Shown here: piece after piece, positions 8,159 through 16,610 of the stretch
How the letters are laid out: the number at the start of each line of letters is the position of its first letter
Position numbering within the stretch: the first letter of the stretch is position 1
IMG/VR virus record: IMGVR_UViG_3300022200_000090
Location: 1 to 45,480 of that record
DNA: 45,480 bases
Reading direction: 5' to 3' (one strand)
From: a virus
Notes under the pieces: generated by a model
Database searches by the model: none
Seen by the model: the letters and a program-made list of their open reading frames with translations, nothing else
What the model was told of the DNA's origin: nothing
Program-made: the position numbers and the translations under genes

Positions 8159-8731
8159 TTAACTGCCTGAAATTGCTGCACGAATTGTGTCAATAGTAAC
8201 ATTAGACGAATCAAGATCCGGATCGATATAGTATTCGCATGTCAGTGTAGATCCATCACCAATCAAATAGTGCCATTCGCCAAGTTGACTTCCGTCAATT
8301 ACTTCACGGGTCGGCACATCACCATCGACTGGAGAAATAGAAACATTACGTTTTCCATCTGATTCTGCGGTATTGATATTAAGATCTGCGTAAGAATCTG
8401 CTGGTGCAGTTACCAGAACCACGTCATCTACATTTATTGGGGTTGGCAGGCTTGATTCATTTGTTTCATACCCAACATAATTACCTTCCAACATACCAAA
8501 ATATGCTTCACCATTTGAAACTGATACACTAATAGGAATCCATCCAGTTACGCTAGTGTCTATATCAAATGTAAACATTTCATAAAGGTCATCAGTTTTT
8601 TCTGTTCCTGTTGGGGTGTTAGTGGTAACTGTACCATTGTGTACTTCGTTACCATTGACAGATACCGCAAGACTGACATCACCAGATGCAGCATATGCTT
8701 TACCTAAAAATTTTACTGTTCTTGTAGCCAT
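8159..8731 (-). CDS. Small beta-rich phage protein, probable virion-associated or decoration-like
   Basis: Protein of 190 aa. I start it at 8731 (MATRTVKF) because GGAGAG lies 7 bases upstream; an in-frame ATG five codons earlier lacks a ribosome site. The sequence is threonine/serine/valine-rich, acidic, without cysteine, and alternates strands and turns (VSLAVSVNGNEVHNGTVTTN near residues 20-40; VSISPVDGDVPTREVI later), typical of Ig-like or beta-sandwich phage proteins. Similar short proteins with a repeated G-x-V-x-V-x-x-N-G-x-x-V-x-x-G-x-V pattern occur in aquatic T4-like phages. It stands alone between a late-like promoter box and a strong terminator, implying independent and possibly abundant expression. 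The virion role is inference. Confidence 0.65.
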   Translation of the reverse strand: MATRTVKFLGKAYAASGDVSLAVSVNGNEVHNGTVTTNTPTGTEKTDDLYEMFTFDIDTSVTGWIPISVSVSNGEAYFGMLEGNYVGYETNESSLPTPINVDDVVLVTAPADSYADLNINTAESDGKRNVSISPVDGDVPTREVIDGSQLGEWHYLIGDGSTLTCEYYIDPDLDSSNVTIDTIRAAISGS

Positions 8732-8756
8732 TGTAATACTCTCCAATATAAAATAC

Positions 8757-9458
8757 TTACCAATATTTATCGATAAATGTGTCGTTTAGTTCGTGCAGCT
8801 TGGGTTTCCCGTGAAAAACTGCAATACTGGTGTCTGCGGGGACATTTGTGCCTGTTCCTGGCGTATGATGCTTACGGGTTTCAATATTATATCCACCGTC
8901 AACCAATTCCCAACGCCAACTTTTAACACGGGTTTCATCAAAAAACTTTTTCTGTTCTTGTGGAATTTGTCGATCAATGAAATTTTGATCTCCGTGCAGT
9001 CGATTCATGTAAGTTTCAGGACTAATTTTGAACTCGCTCCAAACATAATTGAATTTGTCAGTATTAAAATACATAACGCTAGAATTTAATTCTCTGCGCC
9101 TTGGATTAAACAAATAACGAAAATCCCGTATACCCCAAAAGTATTTTGTATCTAAATCTAATATCCAACTTAAATCACCTGTTATTGCAACATCTAAATC
9201 AAAATAAATGAGTTGTCCATTGAATTGTTTGCGATCAAATAATTGAGTTTTATACCACCAACCTTTTCGACAATTATACTTACGCATGTCTTGTAAAACA
9301 TGCTTTATATATGGAGCAGGAACCGGTCTTTCTTCTTCTGTATAAACGTGTAGTGTAATTGCACGTTTACCAAATCCTCTCTGTAATCCGCGATATAACT
9401 TATGCACATATTCAAAGTCGTATGCATCGCCATGTATCACGCACGCACAATCGATCAC
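8757..9458 (-). CDS. GT-A-fold glycosyltransferase with DLD motif
   Basis: Protein of 233 aa starting at GTG (9458), overlapping the preceding stop as GTGA. It shows an N-terminal nucleotide-binding strand set, the divalent-metal motif DLD within YFDLDVAITGDL (near residues 87-98), the acceptor-side LNSSVMYFN, HGDQNFID, and a late HGKPKL histidine strand. This is the ordered signature of GT8/GT32-like retaining transferases, which move a sugar from a nucleotide sugar to a glycan. It begins the minus-strand flank of the glycan locus together with the capsule-type gene at 9455. Donor and acceptor cannot be told. An AT-rich late-like box for the next gene lies in its last codons. Confidence 0.82.
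   Translation of the reverse strand: MIDCACVIHGDAYDFEYVHKLYRGLQRGFGKRAITLHVYTEEERPVPAPYIKHVLQDMRKYNCRKGWWYKTQLFDRKQFNGQLIYFDLDVAITGDLSWILDLDTKYFWGIRDFRYLFNPRRRELNSSVMYFNTDKFNYVWSEFKISPETYMNRLHGDQNFIDRQIPQEQKKFFDETRVKSWRWELVDGGYNIETRKHHTPGTGTNVPADTSIAVFHGKPKLHELNDTFIDKYW
8764..8771 (-). promoter_or_regulatory. Late-like promoter box GATAAATA for the 8159-8731 gene
   Basis: GATAAATA lies inside the last codons of the glycosyltransferase gene, 32 bases before the ATG at 8731. The expected start leaves a short leader containing GGAGAG. Confidence 0.45.
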
Positions 9459-10303
9459 AATACACCTTCTAAACGCTTATACCATAGTCCGGCACGAATT
9501 TCATCAACAGTGTATTCTGTATGTGCAATTTCAATAAACCATTGCTCTCTGTTGACTTTATACGGCATTGCTAAGTCTCTTAATTCCATCGACACAGGAT
9601 ATGCTAAACTCGTTTCATTTACAATTATGGGACAGCCCGCAATAGCACCCTGTATTCCTGGACCACTATTGTAATTTATCAATGCATACCAATTGTGGCA
9701 CAAATCAAAACTATCGTATGTTCCAGTGACTTTTTTAGGCATTTCAACTACAACATCATGAGGTAGTTTATCCATGTTAACTTGACAACGAGGATGCGGG
9801 CGTATTATTACTGGACGATCGGTATATTCTCTAAGGTTGTAAAAAGTTTTTACTACCCAGTTTTCAATATCAATACCTTTGACTTGTTCTGAACTTCTGT
9901 GTTGCATTGCAATACAAACTTTTCCGTTATTATTGGTTTGCGCCGGTGCTAGTGTTAGTCCAAGTTGAGCAGGTCTATCTGGGTCTAAATTTTCTGTATG
10001 CCCGTAATACCCAAGTGCATTAATATTATTGACAGCTACTTTCCAGGTATTGCCGCGGCTCAAAGCGCCTACATCAATTACAATAACAGGTTTATCATGA
10101 TGTTTGTAATGTTCATAAACACGCTGGTTGCTCGTTAATCTTCCAGACCACAATACGCTCCATATTACGGCATAATCGCAATCCATCCCATTTTCAATGG
10201 GTAGCAGTCCTACTTGTTTGCAACTTTTTAAAAAAGCATCTATTACTTCTTTTCCATTAAGTGCAATAGATCGTGGAAAGTATCCTATAGTTTTTTGAGC
10301 CAT
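9455..10303 (-). CDS. Capsule/LPS-type transferase paralogue 1 (RxHP type)
   Basis: Protein of 282 aa, one of six paralogues in this locus. The shared core is YTDRPVIIRPHPR (near residues 157-169), then WYALINYNSGPGIQGAIAGCP (near 205-225) and a C-terminal W-x-x-x-I-A-H-x-x-Y-x-x-x-E-I-x-x-G-x-W tail. The RxHP plus NS...G-x-P pattern is what one sees in CDP-glycerol/capsule-type GT-B proteins, where it lies in the nucleotide-sugar-binding half. Its ATG faces the start of the opposite-strand glycosyltransferase only 10 bases away, so its promoter must lie inside that gene. No Shine-Dalgarno is visible. Enzyme class is a family-level inference; the sugar is unknown. Confidence 0.72.
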   Translation of the reverse strand: MAQKTIGYFPRSIALNGKEVIDAFLKSCKQVGLLPIENGMDCDYAVIWSVLWSGRLTSNQRVYEHYKHHDKPVIVIDVGALSRGNTWKVAVNNINALGYYGHTENLDPDRPAQLGLTLAPAQTNNNGKVCIAMQHRSSEQVKGIDIENWVVKTFYNLREYTDRPVIIRPHPRCQVNMDKLPHDVVVEMPKKVTGTYDSFDLCHNWYALINYNSGPGIQGAIAGCPIIVNETSLAYPVSMELRDLAMPYKVNREQWFIEIAHTEYTVDEIRAGLWYKRLEGVL

Positions 10304-10308
10304 AAATA
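10301..10308 (+). promoter_or_regulatory. Late-like promoter box CATAAATA at leaderless spacing
   Basis: CATAAATA overlaps the start codon of the minus-strand gene (10303) and ends five bases (TTTCA) before the plus-strand ATG at 10314. No Shine-Dalgarno is present. This is the same geometry as the boxes at 6951, 32782 and 38304. Confidence 0.5.
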
Positions 10309-10313
10309 TTTCA

Positions 10314-11135
10314 ATGACAAGTTATACAATAGTTACAACATTTCATCAAGCAGGTTATGATTTATACGGTAAACGTATGATCAATTCGTTTTTAAAGAAT
10401 TGGCCTGCCACAGTAAAGTTATACGTCTACGCAGAAAACTGCTCAGTTACAGAGTCTGCGCCAAATCTAAATGTATTTAACTTAGAAGACGCTTCACCAG
10501 AATTAGTTGCGTTTAAGCGTAAATGGCGTGCTGTTCCTAAAGCAAATGGCGATGTATCTGATGATCCTGTACGCTCTTTGCGTAAGGATGCCGGTAAAGG
10601 ATTCAAATGGGACGCCATTCGTTTTGCGCACAAAGTATATTCGATATTTCACGCAGCAAAACATACTGATTCTGATTACTTGATCTGGATGGATGCAGAC
10701 ATGGTGTGTCATAGTCCTATTGCCCAGGAAGACATTGATCGTTTAATCAACGGCGATAGTGATTTGTATTACTTGGGCCGTCGTGGAAAGTTTTCAGAGT
10801 GTGGCTTATATGCTATTAATTTACGTTCTGGACGATCGCAAGACTTTCTAAAGTTATTTCAACAATATTACGACGATGCAGAAAATGGTATTTTTACATT
10901 AGCAGAATGGCACGATAGTTTTGTGTTTGATGCTGTTCGTAAACAGTTGCCACTTACGCAAAAAGACTGGAGTGAAGGGATTGTTAAGGGCGAAGGGCAC
11001 CCACTTATTAATAGTGAATGGGGTGCATACCTGGATCATTTAAAAGGGAAACGCAAACATCTGGGGCGCAGCAAACCCAAAGATTTGTTAATAAAACGAT
11101 CAGAAGCATATTGGAATGAAACAATTAACCATTGA
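10314..11135 (+). CDS. GT-A-like glycosyltransferase with DAD motif
   Basis: Protein of 273 aa and first gene of the opposite-strand block. The N-terminus (TIVTTFHQAGYDLYGKRMI) and the metal-binding DAD in YLIWMDADMV (near residues 122-131) define a GT-A transferase domain. The C-terminal part has CGLYAINLRSG and WHDSFVFDAV, typical acceptor-side strands. It is clearly paralogous to the gene at 12501, which closes the same block. It overlaps the following methyltransferase gene by 20 bases. The end (KRKHLGRSKPKDLLIKR) is very basic, perhaps for membrane-surface or polymer contact. Activity class is well supported; substrate unknown. Confidence 0.82.
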   Translation: MTSYTIVTTFHQAGYDLYGKRMINSFLKNWPATVKLYVYAENCSVTESAPNLNVFNLEDASPELVAFKRKWRAVPKANGDVSDDPVRSLRKDAGKGFKWDAIRFAHKVYSIFHAAKHTDSDYLIWMDADMVCHSPIAQEDIDRLINGDSDLYYLGRRGKFSECGLYAINLRSGRSQDFLKLFQQYYDDAENGIFTLAEWHDSFVFDAVRKQLPLTQKDWSEGIVKGEGHPLINSEWGAYLDHLKGKRKHLGRSKPKDLLIKRSEAYWNETINH

Positions 11136-11796
11136 AGACGTAATTAATGCCGCAGGCGGAATAGACAAGGTCCATGAAATTTATAAAAATTATGGAAACC
11201 GTTATTTTGAAGATGTATATCTTCACAAACCTATTATTCAAAAACTCAGAGCAGCACATCACTTAGGACTGCATCATGATGGCCCAAGGAAAAAAATACT
11301 AGACATTGGCACCGGTGCAGGTTGGTGGCCGTTTATTTGCGGATTGTATGGTCACAATTGTGTGGGCACAGATTTCGCTAATCGCCCAGAATATGATGCT
11401 GGATATCAACTTTTGGGCATCAGTGTGCCAGAGCATATGGTATATGCTATGCAACCCGTTAACTTTCCAGGAACATATGATATTATTACTTCATTTAGGG
11501 CATTTTTCCCACAACGCCCGCAATCCTGGAGCAAAGAAGAATGGAAATTCTTCTTTGCAGATATCCAACAGTATCTGAACTCAGACGGATTTTTATTTTT
11601 AGGCACCAACTCTGGTAGCAAATTAGACAAAAGATTCAAATCATTGCCTGCAGAGGAAAAATCACACTGGGGTCACAAAGAGCTAGACAAATGGTTCGCA
11701 GATTACATATTTGCTGAAAATACTGAAGAAAGATCTCATCATGGATTCACTCTGACGATTCCTAAAGATAAAATTAACAACCTTCTGAACACATAA
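11116..11796 (+). CDS. SAM-dependent methyltransferase, class I
   Basis: Protein of 226 aa with motif I ILDIGTGAGWWPFI (near residues 57-70), the acidic ribose-binding position after strand 2 (GTDFAN) and motif IV-like YDIITSFRAFF. The residues after motif I (WWPF) and the later FLFLGTNSGS match methyltransferases frequently found with glycosyltransferases in phage surface-polysaccharide cassettes. It is embedded in a four-gene operon, transferase-methyltransferase-methyltransferase-transferase, with overlapping or abutting ends, which argues for methylation of a sugar made by the flanking enzymes. O-methylation is likely by context; the exact position is unknown. Confidence 0.85.
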   Translation: MKQLTIEDVINAAGGIDKVHEIYKNYGNRYFEDVYLHKPIIQKLRAAHHLGLHHDGPRKKILDIGTGAGWWPFICGLYGHNCVGTDFANRPEYDAGYQLLGISVPEHMVYAMQPVNFPGTYDIITSFRAFFPQRPQSWSKEEWKFFFADIQQYLNSDGFLFLGTNSGSKLDKRFKSLPAEEKSHWGHKELDKWFADYIFAENTEERSHHGFTLTIPKDKINNLLNT

Positions 11797-11797
11797 C

Positions 11798-12508
11798 ATG
11801 TACGAAAAAAGAATTTTTAGCCAACACGGCGAAGATGGAATTATAGAATACCTGGCAAATCATCAAAAAGAATGCCAGAAACGGTTTTTAGAAATTGGTT
11901 ACGGCGATGGTAGACAGAATAACAGCCTAAACTTATCTCGTAACCATGGATGGTCTGGCGTGGGTGTTGATATGAGAGACCAATCCGTTGAACCACCAGG
12001 TGGTGTAACCGTAATACAAGAAATGATTGATTTAAAATCTGTGGATGAGCTCTTGGCAATTTCAGGCAAGAACGTTGATTTTTACAGTATTGATATTGAC
12101 AGTATTGATTATTGGTTAACCGTTGCACTCATGGACGCTGGTTTAAATCCTGCATTTGTGTGCGTTGAAATCATGAATGGGGCTGGTGATGAGGTTTCTG
12201 TTGCACCGCCATTGCGTCCAGGATTTAAATATAACAAATTCCATATATGTGGTGCATCGATACGTGCTTGGCAAAACTTTTGGACGCATCGAGGATACAA
12301 ATTCTTAACCATGGACAAAAGCGGAATTAATGCATTCTTTTACCATCCAGAAAAATTTGAATGTATGACCGATTATCCAGTTATTGAATATGTGCCATCC
12401 AAAAAGAACAAAGGCTACGACGACTGGTTAAGTATTTTTAATCATCGCGCCAACATCGAAGAGTGTATAGTAACTGGCAAAGAAACAATCAAGGACATCA
12501 ATGTTTAA
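11798..12508 (+). CDS. FkbM-like methyltransferase
   Basis: Protein of 236 aa beginning one base after the previous stop. The opening YEKRIFSQHGEDGIIEYL, motif I FLEIGYGDGRQNNS (near residues 30-43), GVGVDMRDQ and VDFYSIDIDSIDYWL resemble the FkbM-related group that methylates sugar or polyketide hydroxyls. Unlike the class I enzyme before it, motif I has G-Y-G-D-G and an asparagine pair, and the later EIMNGAGDE loop is distinctive. It overlaps the next gene by 8 bases. Two methyltransferases of different subfamilies side by side suggest two distinct methylations on one glycan, which is inference. Confidence 0.72.
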   Translation: MYEKRIFSQHGEDGIIEYLANHQKECQKRFLEIGYGDGRQNNSLNLSRNHGWSGVGVDMRDQSVEPPGGVTVIQEMIDLKSVDELLAISGKNVDFYSIDIDSIDYWLTVALMDAGLNPAFVCVEIMNGAGDEVSVAPPLRPGFKYNKFHICGASIRAWQNFWTHRGYKFLTMDKSGINAFFYHPEKFECMTDYPVIEYVPSKKNKGYDDWLSIFNHRANIEECIVTGKETIKDINV

Positions 12509-13202
12509 CGTAATTACCGGTCTATCGCAAGACTACTACAATACCATTGGACAGAAAATGATTGAGTCTTGGCTAGATTATTGGCCACAAGACATGCAAT
12601 TAACCGTGTATACTGAAGATCAGCTGAAGTTGGATCATCCCAGAATCAAAACAGTTAACCTAGATACCATGGATTCTGATTACCATCAATTTCAACAACA
12701 TAAAATGAAATTGGCAACCAGAGCAAAAAAATTTGCTAAAAAAGCATGGCCGATTATGAAAAATCTTGAATCTGACACTGGGTATCTTATCTGGGTAGAT
12801 GCCGATGTAATTACCATAGGCAATATTCAACACGACTGGTTACTAGATTTGATTGGCAAAAATCAGTTTAGCGCACACATAGGTGTTATGCAAGGTGAAT
12901 ATTATTCTGTAGAAACTGGATTTTTTATTATCAATCGTTCTAACTCATATAAGCAAGCATTCTTAGATGAGTATCAGAGAATATATCAAGAACGTGATTT
13001 TACTAATCAGCACAAACCTTTTGATGGTGATGTATTTGGCAGAGTTATCCGAACACTACGCAGCGATCCAGAGTTTAAATATCGTGAACTCAATCCAGAA
13101 TATGCAACAGCACGCAGTCCATTCAATGGCATTTTTAATGGATATATGACCCATTACAAAGCCAAACGCAAAAACGTTTTTTCAGAAGATCAATGGCTTT
13201 AA
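12501..13202 (+). CDS. GT-A-like glycosyltransferase, paralogue of the 10314 gene
   Basis: Protein of 233 aa with the metal motif DAD in YLIWVDADVITIGNI (near residues 94-108), the upstream pattern VITGLSQDYYNTIGQKMIESW parallel to the 10314 protein, and acceptor strands YYSVETGFFIINRSNSY. A Shine-Dalgarno AAGGA lies 6 bases upstream inside the preceding gene. The end overlaps the convergent minus-strand gene by 21 bases, so the junction has room for no terminator. The two paralogous transferases bracket two methyltransferases, as if the block arose by duplication plus capture. Donor and acceptor are unknown. Confidence 0.82.
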   Translation: MFNVITGLSQDYYNTIGQKMIESWLDYWPQDMQLTVYTEDQLKLDHPRIKTVNLDTMDSDYHQFQQHKMKLATRAKKFAKKAWPIMKNLESDTGYLIWVDADVITIGNIQHDWLLDLIGKNQFSAHIGVMQGEYYSVETGFFIINRSNSYKQAFLDEYQRIYQERDFTNQHKPFDGDVFGRVIRTLRSDPEFKYRELNPEYATARSPFNGIFNGYMTHYKAKRKNVFSEDQWL

Positions 13203-14102
13203 GTGCGCCCAGGCTTCGCCGCGGATTTGCTCATCACTAGTCCATTGTGTATATGCAATATCGTACTTCCATTGTGTAGTATCAATATCATATTTCAGGT
13301 GTTCTATCTGCGACAAATCATGATGCGTTACTGGCCAAACCATAGATCCATTGTTAAGTGCAAATGTAGGTATCCCATTGCAAACACTTTCAACACCACT
13401 CAGGCTGTTGTACGTAATCACACAGTATGCCTGTTTAAGATCTGCCTCTAATCCTTCACCGCCTTGTGATCCACCCGATGTTAGGTTATCGCTCAATCTA
13501 ATATTTTTTCCTTGAATACCCTGTGCTCCTTTGATTCCGCCATTGAGATTGCGTGGATGTGGCCGTATGATGATTTCTCTATCAGTGTATTTTCTAATCT
13601 CATTAACCGTGTGTTGCATCCATTCAGTAAATGATTTAAAACCTTGATTGTAGATTTCCACAATACTAGAATCACCTTCTTTTTGACCCATCAAGATAAT
13701 TTTATCTCCAGGGCTGCGCCAATCTTTTATTCGCAAGCCTGTAGTTCGCTCAAACTTTTGCCATCTATCAGGTGGTGAATTCTGGTTACCAAACACACCA
13801 TCTGTCCATTTGTAACTGTACCAACCTAATCGTTGGTATGTGCCTGCATACTTTCTAAAGTTTGGACTTTCTTGCACCAAAAACGGTTTGCCAGAATTTA
13901 AGATATATTCATATGGCCCATTGCGATTTACTGTTGCAAATTTGGGTTTTAATAAATTTGTCTGTAAAAAAGCATCAGCTTCTTGTGCAACAGGATCGTC
14001 CACAGAATCTGCCAGTGCATAATCATCGCCGTGACTGCGAATACCTCTGGTTATGTGTTTTACTGCTTTAACACTTCCACGAATGCCCACCACGTTAATC
14101 AT
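13182..14102 (-). CDS. Capsule/LPS-type transferase paralogue 2 (RxHP type)
   Basis: Protein of 306 aa with the full family core: IKDWRSPGDKIILMGQKEGD (near residues 123-142), YTDREIIIRPHPRNL (near 171-185), AYCVITYNSLSGVESVCNGIP (near 227-247) and the tail YTQWTSDEQIRGEAW. This is the most complete copy in the window together with the ones at 14773 and 18079. The start overlaps the next-upstream methyltransferase gene as ATGA, indicating coupled translation. Family resemblance is to capsule or LPS GT-B transferases; since six copies coexist, each probably adds a different residue or linkage. That functional split is inference. Confidence 0.75.
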   Translation of the reverse strand: MINVVGIRGSVKAVKHITRGIRSHGDDYALADSVDDPVAQEADAFLQTNLLKPKFATVNRNGPYEYILNSGKPFLVQESPNFRKYAGTYQRLGWYSYKWTDGVFGNQNSPPDRWQKFERTTGLRIKDWRSPGDKIILMGQKEGDSSIVEIYNQGFKSFTEWMQHTVNEIRKYTDREIIIRPHPRNLNGGIKGAQGIQGKNIRLSDNLTSGGSQGGEGLEADLKQAYCVITYNSLSGVESVCNGIPTFALNNGSMVWPVTHHDLSQIEHLKYDIDTTQWKYDIAYTQWTSDEQIRGEAWAHLKPLIF

Positions 14103-14776
14103 TCAACGATCCTTATACAACATTGATAAGAACCACTGATTGAGACAACTTCAAATGATCTGTCATATTTTTCAATCCATTCACACAGAGCTTTCCATTC
14201 ACCTTCACGCCAGAGTGGATAAACTTTGTTTTTATCTGGTTTGTTGAAATAACACATCTCATCAAAAACAATAATAGTATTTTTTACGATATAATCGTTT
14301 AATTTGTCTAACACATATATGGTAGATGAGTATAAGTCAGCATCTAAATGCAAAAATTTTACTTGCTGCATTGTGTTATTTTGTTCTAACCAAGGTTCCA
14401 AACTTTTATCAAAAAATCCCACAATCAGTTCAACATTAGAGTTAACTTCGGGAAGACTATTTCTAGAAAAATGTCCTTTTTTATGTTTAATATTATCAGG
14501 ATCTGCTTTTTCTGAATCGGTCATGATCCAATCTTCGGGTAACCCTTCAAAAAATACATCGAATCCGTATACAGGTTGGTTTGGCATTTGATCTGCAATG
14601 AAATTAGTAGTCGATGCAGTATTAACCCCAAATTCCATAATTTCGCCAGGGATCGAGCATTGGTCTAGCGCATATGTTAGGTGCTGCATTCTTGCAACTC
14701 CGCCGCGTTCGCCAGCACCAATTAATGTTGCATTTAAAAAATGCGAAATATCTATGTTATTTTTATCTACAATCAT
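14099..14776 (-). CDS. TylF/macrocin-type O-methyltransferase
   Basis: Protein of 225 aa if it starts at 14776, where ATG overlaps the preceding TGA as ATGA; an in-frame ATG at 14803 would add nine residues. The motif IMEFGVNTASTTNFIA, then PVYGFDVFFEGLPEDW, HLDADLYSSTI and VFDEMCYF are hallmarks of the TylF/MycF family, metal-dependent enzymes that methylate deoxysugar hydroxyls (tylosin, mycinamicin) and surface glycans. The two aspartates in HLDAD and VFDE would bind the metal. Being sandwiched by two capsule-type transferase paralogues strengthens a sugar-O-methylation role. It is one of the best functional calls in the locus. Confidence 0.86.
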   Translation of the reverse strand: MIVDKNNIDISHFLNATLIGAGERGGVARMQHLTYALDQCSIPGEIMEFGVNTASTTNFIADQMPNQPVYGFDVFFEGLPEDWIMTDSEKADPDNIKHKKGHFSRNSLPEVNSNVELIVGFFDKSLEPWLEQNNTMQQVKFLHLDADLYSSTIYVLDKLNDYIVKNTIIVFDEMCYFNKPDKNKVYPLWREGEWKALCEWIEKYDRSFEVVSISGSYQCCIRIVE

Positions 14777-15687
14777 GTTATATAGTTTCTCATGTGTGAC
14801 CACGCACTACCATTACTTAGCTCTTTAAAATTCCAATGGCTCATACAAATACGCTCAATCCATTGCTGTCTTTCAAAAAATTGGGGTGCTTCTATAGCCT
14901 TTATTTTAGTATTTGCAACCGGGTGTGCCTGACTACGTTTTCCACCATCAACCGGATCAGTAACAAAAACCGGAATACCTTCAATAGCAGCAGCGACACC
15001 TGGGCTAGAATTATATGTTACCACACACCAGGCACGTTCAAAATCATCTAGTATGCTAGGCTGATTGCTGATTTCCCAGTTGCCCTGATTTTGTTGCAGG
15101 TATTCATTAGCACGTTTATCACCTGGATGTGCTCTGACTAGAATCGGGCGATCAGTATGTTGCTTGATACTCTGAACTGTGTTGTGTAACCAATCCACGA
15201 CAGCAAACCCATCCATGCTCCAGCCACCATTTCTTTGTGTGCATATCAATATATGCTTGCCAGGATGCCTCCAATCCTTTAGACTTATATTGTAATCACG
15301 TCTAATCTGCAACCAACGCTGTGGATCCGGATTATCCCAAAAATATTTTCCTGTGGTAGGAAATATTCCATCCATGCTATATCGATGGTATGCAGGAGTT
15401 TTGATACCAGTATAATTAAACAGGTTGCTATCTATGATAATGGTGTGACGATTATGTGTATTTTGTGAAACCTGTCTACGTAAACCTAGATGTTTTGTAT
15501 CAGGACTATTTGCATGAACCCATCCTTGTATGACACCAACATCTGCCTGTAATAAATCTCTTGAATTGTGTACAACACCGATGTCTCCAGCCGCATTTAC
15601 ACCGTCCGCAAATCTAATGAGCATTTCTGCTTTTTCAGGATTCTTACGTGCGTTGGGTATCCCACCCAAATAGCTCACGACTTTCAT
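14773..15687 (-). CDS. Capsule/LPS-type transferase paralogue 3 (RxHP type)
   Basis: Protein of 304 aa. I start it at 15687 (MKVVSYLGG), where ATG overlaps the TGA of the pyruvyl-transferase gene as ATGA; an ATG eight codons earlier is possible. Family core: LKDWRHPGKHILICTQRNGG, HTDRPILVRAHPGDK, AWCVVTYNSSPGVAAAIEGIP and the tail MSHWNFKELSNGSAWSHM. The H-P pair of the nucleotide-binding motif is intact. The glycine/serine-rich NSSPGVAAA loop resembles that of paralogue 1, so these two may be closest in donor choice. Position between a sugar methyltransferase and a pyruvyl transferase suits a role in building a modified polysaccharide. Confidence 0.75.
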   Translation of the reverse strand: MKVVSYLGGIPNARKNPEKAEMLIRFADGVNAAGDIGVVHNSRDLLQADVGVIQGWVHANSPDTKHLGLRRQVSQNTHNRHTIIIDSNLFNYTGIKTPAYHRYSMDGIFPTTGKYFWDNPDPQRWLQIRRDYNISLKDWRHPGKHILICTQRNGGWSMDGFAVVDWLHNTVQSIKQHTDRPILVRAHPGDKRANEYLQQNQGNWEISNQPSILDDFERAWCVVTYNSSPGVAAAIEGIPVFVTDPVDGGKRSQAHPVANTKIKAIEAPQFFERQQWIERICMSHWNFKELSNGSAWSHMRNYIT

Positions 15688-16610
15688 GTTCTTTGTTTGA
15701 TGATTTCCCAAAATTTTTCAGTGGCATTACAACACTCATCTAGTGCATTGTCGTATTGTTCAACGTCATCAATTATGTCTTGCCAGTCTGTACTGCTATT
15801 AATAAATGTTGGCTTGTGCTTCATGTAATTAAATTTACTACTCCAGGCATCTACTACAATAACTTTTTTGTTTAAAAGTGTCCCCCAGTATGCTCCGTGA
15901 TAACTGTTGGTTATGATAGTGTTCGCACTGCCTAATAATTCAATAGTTTGCTCAATGTTGCTCCCTGAGTTAATAAATCTAGGCACGGATTCTGCACCAA
16001 AAGTCTTTATGAGTTGTTTCTTGTGCTCAAACCAAATCACATCATTACGCACAGTATATGTTTTTCTTAATGCCGGGTGCATGCAACTTGCACATGGTGC
16101 CCATTGGTATCCAGTGTTATGATCTCTGACTCCCACTAGATCGTAATCAATTAGGTAATCCGGATATTCTAGATTCTGTGGTTTGATTTTTAGCGCCTTA
16201 GCATCAGAGTTGTTATGTCCTGCACCCCAAATAACTTTATATTCAGGTCCGTTGGGTATATTTGAGTAAGTGTCTTTAATTAATCTCTCAAACTCTTTAG
16301 TAAATTCTTTATGCATTTCGTCCAGAGATTGATCTGTCAGTTTCCAGCGCATTCGGAATAAACGTTTAAGTCGTACTCTATCAGGATGATCTGTTAAATC
16401 TTCCATGGCTTGGTTAAAATTTGGATTGTCAATTAATCCCCCACCGCCAACAATCAGATTTGTATTCACAGGAAATCCTTTTTTGTTTAAATCGTCAATG
16501 TCAACTACGTCATATTCGTCATCATTCAAAAAATACTGTAATGGGTTAGCTGCCCAATCACCCACGTTGTTTTTGTCTGCACGATGTACTACTGTAAATT
16601 TTTTAGCCAT
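15684..16610 (-). CDS. Polysaccharide pyruvyl transferase family protein
   Basis: Protein of 308 aa with the two diagnostic regions of the pyruvyl transferase fold (CsaB/WcaK family): N-terminal NLIVGGGGLID (near residues 51-61) and C-terminal IITNSYHGAYWGTLLNKKVIVVD (near 228-250), where the S-Y-H-G motif follows a strand and helix. Such enzymes add a pyruvate ketal from phosphoenolpyruvate to a sugar, giving an acidic epitope. The start at 16610 has AGAAGAA 8 bases upstream and overlaps the previous gene by 8 bases. Together with the sulfotransferase at 19610 it implies negatively charged decorations. Family assignment is firm; the acceptor is unknown. Confidence 0.85.
   Translation of the reverse strand: MAKKFTVVHRADKNNVGDWAANPLQYFLNDDEYDVVDIDDLNKKGFPVNTNLIVGGGGLIDNPNFNQAMEDLTDHPDRVRLKRLFRMRWKLTDQSLDEMHKEFTKEFERLIKDTYSNIPNGPEYKVIWGAGHNNSDAKALKIKPQNLEYPDYLIDYDLVGVRDHNTGYQWAPCASCMHPALRKTYTVRNDVIWFEHKKQLIKTFGAESVPRFINSGSNIEQTIELLGSANTIITNSYHGAYWGTLLNKKVIVVDAWSSKFNYMKHKPTFINSSTDWQDIIDDVEQYDNALDECCNATEKFWEIIKQRT

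Noticed and set aside
10427-10712. Two minus-strand open frames opposite the 10314 glycosyltransferase
   Set aside because: Both overlap the DAD-motif region of a well-supported gene and lack ribosome sites.
14777-14803. Longer start for the TylF-type methyltransferase
   Set aside because: The ATG at 14776 forms the ATGA overlap used at several junctions in this locus; the earlier ATG lacks a ribosome site. It remains possible.
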